Shown in pieces: positions 46,427-56,133 of a stretch of DNA of 64,000 nt; position 1 is the stretch's first letter, and each line of letters starts with the position of its first letter. The stretch is from NCBI GenBank assembly GCA_001910725.1, contig MJGA01000014.1:62001-126000 (forward strand), given 5' to 3'. The notes below the pieces were generated by a model. That model saw nothing but the letters and a program-made list of their open reading frames with translations. It was not told the origin of the DNA and made no database searches. Position numbers and translations under genes: made by a program. The DNA is from Phanerodontia chrysosporium. Taxonomy: Eukaryota > Basidiomycota > Agaricomycetes > Polyporales > Phanerochaetaceae.

Positions 46427-49400
46427 TCAGAACTCCTCGCCGTCATCTTCGGCAGCTGCATCGCTTGCGAGCTCGTTCTCGCCCTTCGACTCCTGCTCCG
46501 GGTCGAGATTCTGCAGGCGCATCTCAACGAGGAACTCCTTGTCACGAACGGTTTGAGACCAGGTGCTGATCACATCATAGCCGGCGACGGCAGCGAGGCA
46601 AGCCGCGGTGACAGTGCAGATGCCTGGGTAGATATGCAAGTCTAGATGATAGCCAGCATCAGTATATCACAAATCGAACTGAACGAACACACGTACAGAG
46701 CAGCTTCTCGTTCACTTGAAGACCCGTGACCCTTAGCACTCCCCAAACAACAGCTGGCGGAAGTAGAATCATGCCCAACAGGCCAGCAGTCAAGGGCGCG
46801 ATGACCTCTCTTGTTGCCTTAAGCGGATCTGGGTGCGTCCATCCATTGCGGCGAATCTACAAAGCAACACATTCAGTGATTTAGGCGGTAAGGATGAGCA
46901 CGATCACTTACCGACTCCACGCCCCTCGCAATCCGCCCCATGGGCTGGACCCTCTGGACCCGCAGAAGAATCTTCGTGTAGAGCAGCCCAAGCGCCCACA
47001 TATCGACGATCCGGATACGCGGCTGCTGGTCGGGATGGAACTCGTGTCGCACAGGGAGGATAACATAGAGCTCCATGACGATGGCGATGAGTGTCGGGAT
47101 GAGGACACCGAGGCAGAACGCCATGTATGCGGCCTTTGCGCTCCAGAGCAGGCTGCGCTTCACGAAGTACAGAGCCAGGTCCGCACGCTCCTGTCCGCCG
47201 CCACGGCGTTGCCGATGCCGCTCCATGCGGTTGATTGCGTTGCTCACGAGCCAGCACGTCCACAGGAGGTAGAAGCCCGCGACAAAGGAGTAGCCATCGT
47301 GGACGTCGTACGGCAGGAAGAGCTTGAAGAACCCACGCCCAAGAAGGATCGGGACCGCCAGCACCGTAGCAAGGAAGACGGAGCAGATGATCCAGACCGC
47401 AGCAACGAACGCACACGCTCGATACTGGAAATGAGGAGGCATATAGGCAATGACGTAGTCGTCCTTGACTGTCCTGTTGTTCTTTTCCGCTCGGCATTTT
47501 GGAGCAGCATAAGACGAGCGTCCTTGTCGCTGACTGGCCGGCCCTCCTCATCCACCTCGATTGTCGCAGGTTGGCCCTTGACGAGCGCGATGTTGTCGGT
47601 ATTAGGAACCCGTCTGAAGGTTCCACGCAGATGCGTGGTACGCTTCTCACCAGTCTTCGGCGGAGGAGCAAGAATTTCTTCGTCAGGATGTCTCCCACCA
47701 AAGAGATACGACGACATTCGCAGCTTCTTGGCGAGGTATTTCCAGATACGGAGACTATGCTGCTTGAGGAATCGTCGTGGCCGGAAATACTGCAAGGTGT
47801 ACGGCAGAACGAGATGCAGGAAGAGGAGGTCGATGGGAACGACAGACAGAGGTTCTCTGATAACACGCTGTCAGCCTCCTCCGCGAGTCGTACTGCGACG
47901 ACATACCTGAGCTTCCACCGGAACGGCATGATCGTCCGGCTGAAGACACGGAGGATAGCCGATACAGTGCCGACGCTGCAGGCGATGACGAAGCCATACA
48001 TGACTCCGCTGATGAGCAGTTTGCGAATATGCACCAATGCCGGTCTGTCGAGAATTTCGCGGATGGGGTGGAAGTTCTGGTCTTGCGGGTCCTTGATGAA
48101 CCAAAGAGCGCCGGGCCGAAGACACGTCCGGAACGCCGCGAGGAGGACAGCAAATTGATACCTGCTCATAGTCAGTCGCTATTCCTCGACAATGAAGCCA
48201 TACCACCCACATGAACATGGTGCCAATGACCCAGTGGTAGAAAGCGGAGGTCAACGGAGCATGTGCCAGGAATGCGACCCGAGTGCGAAGACTGCCCTGG
48301 GGGAACAAGGAAACAGTGCAGATGTCAAGCATGACGCCGCATCCTAGAGGGAAGACAACGAGCTCTACAATGATGAAAGCAGCAACCTGTACGCACTTGA
48401 GTCAACACTACTACTGCATGTTCGCGGAAACGTTTGCGTACCTTCACCACCAAGAGCTGCTGCCGGATGGCATTGCGCAGTGCACGCCCTGCACTCTTCA
48501 TACTGCCGACCGTGAGGACGTTCAGGTATATCGCAAGCAGGATAGCGTTCACGATGTAACCGAGGAAGATGGCGAAGACCTTCTCCGTGGTGCCATCTCC
48601 AAGAGCCAATCGGACCCAGCTCGTCTTCAAATCTTCCCATGCAAGTCTGACTAACGCGCCTGTGTGCACAAAGTACGGCTCCGCGACGCGCATAACGGCC
48701 GAGTCAGAGGCAAGGAGATTGTCGAGCAAGGTGGGTCCCGAACTGGTCGTATCGGATGTCGAAAGTAATGCTGCGTAGGCTTGCGCGGATGCCTCTGTCA
48801 CCCAATTGTACTGCATGCTTTTAGACGAAATCTCGAACGAAGGGGATGAGACTTACAGATGAAAAAAGGACCTCGATGCCTTTATTCGTAGCCTGCTGTC
48901 CAATGACGCGGGAGACGGTATCTTTGGCGAACGCGAGGCAGGGCGTGATAGCCCGCCACACGAGTGGCGCCAAAAGTCGCGAGAGCACGAACATGAAGGA
49001 GTCGACGACAGGGTCCGTGACGATACGAATGGCCCGGATCGGGAAATGGATGATGTACAGCAGACGCTTTGGATCAAGCTGCAAGACGAGGAATGAGCGA
49101 GCGAAGACTACACTAGCATACCGTCGACACTTACTGAGAGCAAGGCGAGCGACTTCCTACGGTGAAGGGCAACCAAATGCCTACCGCAATTGTAGCGTCC
49201 AGAACGAATATCATGAGGCCGGCCTGTAGAGCAATGAGAAGACGATCAACTTCACGTGTAAAAAAAAACCTTACGTTTTGCAGAATCGCGTGTATCGGTC
49301 CTCTCAGTCCAATCGCTGAAGCGGTCTGATGAGTTCGGCGTCGTTGCAATAGATCACTGTACATACCTTCCAGAGCGCCCTCCATGTCATCTTCCATCCC

Positions 49401-51334
49401 TACGTCGCCGTCTTCGGGATCGGCAAAATCGGCCCTAGGCTCAGCCAACGCTTCTCTGATATCCATGAGCTGCTCTTCGTCTGCCTCTCCGCCATCATCC
49501 TCCCCATCAAACCCATTGAAGACGTCAGGGTCCGGTATATGGATCTCGGGGTGCCGTTCGTCTTCGAGCTCCTCACCATCGTCCGAGTCCCCGTCCGTCA
49601 GATGCGCTAAACCGGGCATGTCTTGATCACTTCCGGAGTCTCGACGTTCCTGCACGGGCTCCGCTTGAACGGCAGGTTCTTTGCCCTTGCCAGGTGCGGA
49701 CTCATGCTCCTCGTCATCGTTGGGATTCCTGAAGTATACGTCGTACTCGCGTTCAGTGGATCCTGAGTCCTCGTGTGGGGTATCGTCCTCGTTCTGGTCA
49801 GGCTGTGTGAAATATTCAGAGAGCGTCGACGGTCCAGCCTCGAGTTCCTCAGGAGCACGATATGTTGCGATGCTCGGTGAAGCCAGCGGCGTCCTGCTGC
49901 GGGAACTAGGAGACAGCGGCGAAGGAGAAAGATTGTCTTTGTCAGGGAGGATAATAGTCGAAGACAGAGACGGTCGCTGCTTGGAGGGCGTCTGGGGGTT
50001 AGATGAGGTATTAGCTGCGTCTGTCAGCTGTGGCGGCGGATCAAGGTCTCCTTGTGACCAGTCCAATGGAGTCCAGCCCGAGAAGTCCATCTTGAAGTCT
50101 GCTGGTGCCTGCGTTTCCCCGTCGTGTTCTTCGTCTCCACTGTCCGAATCGAATACGGGTGCCTCGGAGTCACCAGCGTTGGCAACAGTAGACGAAGCAG
50201 GCTCTTCGTTCAGACGATCTTGTTCCTGTCTGCGCTGTAAAGCCGCCTCAAAGTGTGCTCTCAGCTGTTCATGCCTGGCACGTATGTCTGCACGGGCCTG
50301 CTCGACCGGGTCAAGGGGTACAAGCCGCGGATCGTGATCGGGAATAGGCGCATCCTGATGCGGTAGAGGAGCCTCCGCGGGTAACCCGAGGTCATCGTGC
50401 CTTTCGACAGGGTCCAGAGGCGGGAGCCCGGCATCCTGGAGTTCTGGTGGACCTTCCGCATCGTCGAAGACACCCGGACGAGCGTTTTGAGAGATCCACT
50501 CGCGGAGCAGAAAGACTGCAACAAAGGCAACGACTATGACTGTGGCAATTATCTGTCCCGACACGATATCGGCGGACACTGAGACGACGACTGGGTGGGA
50601 TAACAGGGAGATGGGCCATGGCGCGGTGTTATTGGCATTGATATCTGAGCCCTCAAATGTTCTGTTCTCGACGGCGGAGGCTACCTGAGGAGGTCGTCTT
50701 CGATTGCTAATCCACCACGCTCTGTAGATGACAGTGTCAACTCGTCGAGTCGATGAACGACGAGATGGCTACGTACGTTGAATCACCGAATGTGAAATAT
50801 AGTCTCCACGTCCATATTGTCACCCAAGGAAGGAGCGCTAGCCATATCAACGCAACCATAATAGCCCTGGCAACGAACAAGAGAACGACAACGGATTGCT
50901 GGGCCAGCCGCCGTAGGAGGAGGAGTACGGGTAGCCGGGGAGGCATGTCCGGCGCGTACACTGCAGAGGCATTAGCGGACTTCAACGAGTACCAGAAGGA
51001 CACATACCCTTCGTAAACGAGTACGGATACTTGCAGACATCGCAGGTCTTCTTTTTGCTATGAGCTAGCCATGTTGTGAGACTGAAGGTCGCGTGCCGCT
51101 GCTCAGTGAGAGTCTATGCAAGGACAACGTGCACACGCACCAGTCTTGATGGATATATCGGATTGTCCCAGAGCACTTGCAAGGGTAGTATAACGGCTGG
51201 TCTGGCTCTGCTGGTGCACTGCAAATCCTGCATGTATCTGGACGCGGACCGTGAGCAGCAGACTCCGACCGAGTGTGAGAGTGCTCACCTTGTTCCTCTT
51301 GCATGAGGCTTGCAATAATTGAGCCGTTGTCCAC
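46427..51334 (-). CDS. ER membrane E3 ubiquitin ligase, Doa10/MARCH6 type
   Basis: This large multi-pass RING-CH ligase of the ER/nuclear envelope marks misfolded and short-lived proteins for degradation. The N-terminal RING variant (C4HC3) is DTCRICSAPAEPDQPLYYPC, CKCSGTIRYIHQDC, then after an intron LTTWLAHSKKKTCDVCKYPY. It is followed by a membrane segment (RAIMVALIWLALLPWVTIW), another with IIATVIVVAFVAVFLLREW, a long acidic Asp/Glu/Ser region (about 49380-50400), and many further hydrophobic segments across 46430-49230. The C-terminus is acidic (SDAAAEDDGEEF). RING at the N-terminus with a dozen or so membrane spans fits Doa10. About 20 introns; the first (51238-51288) is stopless and a multiple of three. 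It is convergent with the F-box gene 280 bp away. Confidence 0.9.
51238..51288 (-). other. Stopless 51-nt intron before the RING of the Doa10 gene
   Basis: GTGAGC donor and GTCCAG acceptor are seen on the minus strand. Retention would insert 17 residues (GEHSHTRSESAAHGPRP) just before DTCRIC without a stop, so both forms could be translated. Confidence 0.6.
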
Positions 51335-51528
51335 AGTGCAGCACCTCGCGCTCCGTCTATGCTGGGACAGAGGTGTGAAGGTGACGGTGGGTGCAGGATG
51401 GTGGTTGGAGGTGGCAAGAGTTGGTCCCGCTCACCGCTGTCCCTGGCATACACAAGAAGACGCCCGCAGCATCATCATCGGGACAAACGCCGGAGTGCAA
51501 GCGGGCGTCTGTGCATTTCCCCGCTTGC

Positions 51529-52573
51529 ATGGCTTCTTCCTCCCGCACATTTCCTCCCCTCTACCAGTCCAGCGGCGATGCCGCGACTGACAGGCTCGCG
51601 TTCTTTCATATTCTTGAGAGGCTGAAGGTGCGACTCCGTTGCATCTTTCCGTGGGATTTTTACGAACTCCAGGCTCAGACGCAGAAACGCACCGGATGGG
51701 TTGACCATAATGTGTGTTCGTCTTGTCGCTCGCATCAGTAGGAGTGGCTCAAATACACACGCGTCAGTAGGTGCCTAGACCTGAGAGGTGCGTAAATTAT
51801 CTTCTTTGGTGTTTCAAAATCTAAACTATCGTAGCATCTCAGATCATATGTATCGCATGGCAATCTTAGCGATGTGTACATCTGACGCGACGTTGGATGT
51901 ATCGAAGTACGTCCACTGTCGAGTGTATCCCATACCGTTTCTTATACATTCCAGATGCGTTATGTTAGCTCTCGTACACGATTTGGCGGAAGCACAAGGT
52001 ACACTTTCTGCCGGATTTTCCTATTCGTTTATCTAACTCTATCTACAGTGGGCGACATTGCACCGCGCGAGGGCATACCCAAGGCCGAGAAACAGCGACT
52101 AGAAGCAGTACGATTTTTTCACATTTGGCTCGAGTCGCTAGCTAAGCCTCGTACCTAGGAAGCGATGCATAACTTCGTACATGAGATGCTGCACAATAGT
52201 CGTGCTGCTCAGCGCATACATGCACTTTGGCAAGAATATGAGGCGCAAGAGACTCAGGAAGCGCGTTTTGTTAAAGGTTCTCTATTAATCCCCTTCCTCA
52301 TTCGCATACTCATTCCCGACTAGACCTAGACCGGTTCGAGATGGCTTCCCAAGGTTCGCTACGCCCTTGGCTAGGCATTCGTCGGTCACTCATGAACTGA
52401 ATACGACAGCATTCGAGTATGAGAAGAATCACGAGATGAAAACGCTTCAGCCGTTTTTCGATAGCAGCTTGCCATATCTTCGACACCCAGAGGTCAGGCA
52501 GTGGGGTGAAGACCTCGCCGCTGAGCGTGAACGTCACCATCAGTCTACCGTACGCTTCTCCATATCCCATTGA
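51529..52573 (+). CDS. HD-domain phosphohydrolase, HDDC2 / 5'-deoxynucleotidase type
   Basis: This is a metal-dependent HD-superfamily enzyme related to HDDC2 and yeast YGL101W, likely a deoxynucleoside 5'-monophosphatase. The start is MASSSRTFPPLYQSSGDAA at 51529. Blocks: DRLAFFHILERLK, TQKRTGWVDHN, a tiny exon coding VPRPES (51771-51787), ISDHMYRMAILAM with the first metal His, MLALVHDLAEAQVGDI with the HD pair, then GIPKAEKQRLE, DLDRFEMASQAFEYE with the last Asp, and PFFDSSLPYL. The stop is at 52571-52573. All metal ligands (H, HD, D) are present, so it is probably active. At least six introns. Confidence 0.9.
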
Positions 52574-53256
52574 GTATCCTGACCTGTAACTTAACGACAT
52601 CATACCTTAGCAATAGGTATCCGACGGTGTGGAGGAGACATAGTTCGCTAAACGACGGAATCTCGTCAGTTGGTCTCGATTGACAAGCCCTCGCGCGCAT
52701 TCTCTACGAGCTAACATTGCAAACATCCAATCAGACACAAATCCAATCTCATTTGTTGCTGCTCCGTTCATACCAACATGAATCCTGTAGCAATGAAACA
52801 AGTAGGTATACAGTTACGAAAGAGTTTGCCAACAAGGGGTAGCAACCATTGGTATTCAGACTCGATGGAAGCCTGCTGAGCTGTAGAGCGATAATGTATA
52901 CTCCCTGTCGCTCGTTTGAACATTGGCCGTGATGTTGTGGGGGAGGACCCAGCCTACTCGGATCCAGGTCCCCGCAAATCCAGCCTACTCGGATCTGGAT
53001 TCCCACTCCACCAGAAGCCTCGTTCGGGGTATCATGCATGCATGAGTACGTGTCGGGAGTATGGGTCCGCAGCACCAGCAGGCAAGCCATCGAGTCATAT
53101 GCGCGTATGGTGCTCCTCCCGTTGGTGAAGGATAGAAAAAAGAATACAGACAGAAGGAAAGAAGGAAAGAAAGAAAGAAAAACTCGGACGCCCGGACGGT
53201 TAATTCGTACTCATATGCAGAGAACTATGCTCACTTCAAATCCTAGAACCCTTCTC
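52574..53256. repeat. Intergenic with short direct repeat and GAAA microsatellite
   Basis: A 16-bp unit CCAGCCTACTCGGATC occurs at 52949-52964 and again at 52980-52995, a spacing of 31 bp. A GAAG/GAAA purine microsatellite lies at about 53151-53182. No gene was seen. Confidence 0.6.
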
Positions 53257-53475
53257 CTACTGCCTGTAGTCCTTCGCTCGCCCGATGATGTCTGCAACGG
53301 ATAGGCGGGCAGTGTGTGACATGCTGGCTTTTGCGGCCTTGGGCCGCCTGGCCTTCGCCGTGGGACGTGCGGCGAAATACCGGTCAATGTCATCGTAATG
53401 ATCACGCGTAATGTCAGTCTGCTTCGCTAGCGTCCCTCTAGCTCCAGCGCAGAGCAGACAGTCGCAGCTACTCAA
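53257..53475 (-). CDS. Possible small or partial coding segment
   Basis: The frame reads DITRDHYDDIDRYFAARPTA and SMSHTARLSVADIIGRAKDY, ending at 53257. It has ordinary, balanced protein composition, unlike nearby shadow frames. It lies just downstream of the stop of the 53491-54279 gene on the same strand and might be a separate exon or small gene. No start with good context was fixed. Confidence 0.25.
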   Translation of the reverse strand: MSSCDCLLCAGARGTLAKQTDITRDHYDDIDRYFAARPTAKARRPKAAKASMSHTARLSVADIIGRAKDYRQ

Positions 53476-53490
53476 ACCGGCGGCATCGCG

Positions 53491-54279
53491 CTACTGTCCT
53501 GTCAACAGCCAGGCCAGATGAGGCCCGAACTCCTCCGGCGAACGCCATCTGCGTTTGCCGTCCGGAGTGCACAGGTATGCGTCTTCAAGATCGTTGTCAT
53601 TCAAGCGGGGTACACTCATGAGCGTGTAACCTGGAGGGAACGAGTGCAATAATCCTTGCACAACCAACTCCTTACGCCAGCGGAGGCCTTGCCGGGCCAA
53701 CTCACTGACGAGGACGTCCTTCACAACGAACTTCCCGAGCTTCTGTCTCCACCATCGCTGCCTCTGGTCAGAGGCAGGGACTGCTCGAGTCATCATCCTG
53801 CCCGCTCCGAGCACGCCGGCTCCCAGGAGCAAAACGTCGGTCGCCTCGCGACTCGGCACAGTGACAACGACACGGCGCACCGTGCGCACCGTATAGAACG
53901 GCGCCACGACGGTGGGACCGTCTTCGTCGTTGCGACAAGTGATGATAGCACTGGGGCCGCGCGGCGGGCAGAAGGGGGAAACCCCTCCGAGTTGCCTTTG
54001 GCATCCCAGGCTCGGCTTCGCACTGCAGGGCAACGATCGTTGCGCATCTGCAAGCTCGCATGGCTCTCGGCCAGCGTGAAACCTAGCAGAGGTCGCGAAC
54101 AGCGCCTTGTACAGGTCGCTATCGGACGCAGTCTGCTTCGCGATTGCATCTGGGAGCGACGTCCGTCGCACAACCGCAGATTTGCCAGACTCTCGGTCGG
54201 CGGGCATTCGCACTAACGACACATCCTGCGGCGCGATTTCTCGCGTGCGGTAAGGGTGGAAAGTCTTCTTGGTGGTCAT
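53491..54279 (-). CDS. Hypothetical protein, single exon, 262 residues
   Basis: One uninterrupted frame runs from MTTKKTFHPYRTREI at 54279 to the stop at 53491. The first third is polar; then PTVVAPFYTVRTVRRVVVTV, a short hydrophobic stretch (ATDVLLLGAGVLGAGRMM), and a helical basic part (RWWRQKLGKFVVKDVLVSEL) leading to FPPGYTLMSVPRLNDNDLED and RRWRSPEEFGPHLAWLL. I recognise no family. It has no introns, unlike most neighbours. A TATATAAA on the minus strand (54327-54334) lies about 50 bp before the start and supports a real gene. Confidence 0.65.
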   Translation of the reverse strand: MTTKKTFHPYRTREIAPQDVSLVRMPADRESGKSAVVRRTSLPDAIAKQTASDSDLYKALFATSARFHAGREPCELADAQRSLPCSAKPSLGCQRQLGGVSPFCPPRGPSAIITCRNDEDGPTVVAPFYTVRTVRRVVVTVPSREATDVLLLGAGVLGAGRMMTRAVPASDQRQRWWRQKLGKFVVKDVLVSELARQGLRWRKELVVQGLLHSFPPGYTLMSVPRLNDNDLEDAYLCTPDGKRRWRSPEEFGPHLAWLLTGQ

Positions 54280-54326
54280 CGTTTGGAATCAAGGGGGTTA
54301 GGGGACGTGAGTACGAGAGCTATCGA

Positions 54327-54334
54327 TTTATATA
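54327..54334 (-). promoter_or_regulatory. TATA box of the single-exon hypothetical gene
   Basis: TATATAAA on the minus strand lies 48-55 bp upstream of the start at 54279. Confidence 0.55.
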
Positions 54335-56133
54335 GTGGTCGGGAACCTCCGAGGCTTACATAAGGCCGAGTCAGCTACGGTATATTTTGTTTCATATTCC
54401 GCTCGTATACCAGGAGTCGCGCTCGCTGTTCGCCGTTCGGAGTCAAAAACCTCGTATACCGCTTACTTTGGATCGCTCGGCAGCAGGTGCAGTCTCCGTC
54501 TACAAATGCTGGGACTGCCGTTGCGGCAGAGCCACAGACGAGGGGTCGGTCCTACAGACGCGCGCTCGCGTTACAACGGCCGGCTCATCGTCAACAGCGA
54601 TTGCGCAAGTTGAAGACTTTGCCACCATTTGTGCGATATCTGTTTATCTAAAACCATTTAGTCAATCATTGCGAAGACAGTGGTATTATAGGCCGTTTGT
54701 TAGCACGATGGCATGCTTACATCTTGTGTAAGGCATGATCAAAGTTCAAGTCTGCCAGTGGAAGGTTACCAATCCTGTAGTGTCCAACATCGTAAGGCCG
54801 GCATGATGCAGGGTAAGCCGAGTATTAGATGCACATTTGAGCGTAGAGCGTAGAGCTATAGAGGGTGGTTGAATAATTGCATGACTTAGTGGGCGCGTGT
54901 TAGTTTCCCTCTATCGAGGTACTTATCCCGGAGACCGCGAAAAGGTCCGCGCCCATCCCCCAGGAAAAAAACCCGACGACCTCTCCCAGATAGGAGACAG
55001 CCGCCAGAGACACCGCACTGCCTAGTCTCGAGCAGCGCGGTGTCCAAGCAAACAAAACCAAGCCCTTTGCACCCTATCCGCGCCCAGGAAATTGAAGGCG
55101 CGTCATCAAAGTGCATGTGCTGCCCAGGGTAAAGCGACGCCAACGGCACGAAGCGCGACCCATCGAGTATCCAGGGTAAGAGCACTCGGAGGGCCATGAA
55201 GCAGATCTTCTTGCCAGGCGACATCCCTGGTAGGGAAGCCGTCAGCGGAGTGGAGACAGCGACGACCGACTTGCGTTTGCGCAGTCGGTCGCACGAGCGG
55301 ACCATGAAACGAGGCCAGACGACACCCAAGGTAGGGTCACCGCCAGCGGAAATCAAGACAGCGACGACCCGACTCGCGGTTACGCCGCCAGTCCCACAAG
55401 ACCTGACGAGAGCGATGGTCAGCGTTGCCGACGACGACGAGAGGTGAGCGACTTATCACGGACACTGCCCAGGGCTCAAAGCCCCGGGGAGGTCCTCGTC
55501 GTGGAGAGACGAGAACCGGTGAGGGGAAAGAGAGGGGAGACGGTGCAGTATGTATACGGTTTGGACGATGTGCGGCTGACTCGCTCGCCGGCCGCAGAGG
55601 CCCCCAGTGCGAGCGACAATCGAGCTGCCAACCACCAAGCAGAGCTGGGAATGCGCGTATAAGCCTCATCTCAGGACCCGTCTCAGACCTGGTATGCGTA
55701 AATGTGCGAGAGCAGTGTGTTATGAAGGCTTACAAGGCGAGCGGCTCATGCGTCGCGCAATACACTGGAATGAAACGTAGTGCGAGTTCGAAAATCGTAG
55801 GGTGGGGCGTTAAATGTGGCGGCTCGAGAAACCTGGTGCTTCAACAACGCGCCATTCAAGCGCATGAGTCGTGGTTGAAACGATTCAGGGTACGGTTGGA
55901 TGAAAAAGACGTGCTCTCTGAGCCTTCGGCTTCCGGCCGCACATGAGGAGACCTAGGACGTCTGCATTAGCGGAGCTAAGCATATCTATTACCATGGCGT
56001 GGTCCGTGAAGCTAATGCCCTATCACTCGTCTGACGAGTCGCATCCTCTCAAATTACGCTGCCACACCGACTCTTCATCGACCTTCCTGCTGCAGTAGTG
56101 AGCATGGTGAGCCTGAGGCAGGCCAGAGCGGAC
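54335..56133. other. Intergenic, no convincing gene; imperfect tandem duplication
   Basis: About 1.8 kb. Two overlapping frames on opposite strands (54886-55356 minus, 55425-55946 plus) have no domain. An imperfect duplication is seen: GGTAGGGAAGCCGTCAGCGG at about 55230 and GGTAGGGTCACCGCCAGCGG at about 55330, each followed by GACAGCGACGACC. Confidence 0.45.

Noticed and set aside
54886..55356. 156-codon minus-strand frame
   Set aside because: Lies over a local duplication, and no recognisable motif or splice structure was seen.
55425..55946. 173-codon plus-strand frame
   Set aside because: No domain, irregular composition and an overlapping minus-strand frame upstream; not enough to call a gene.
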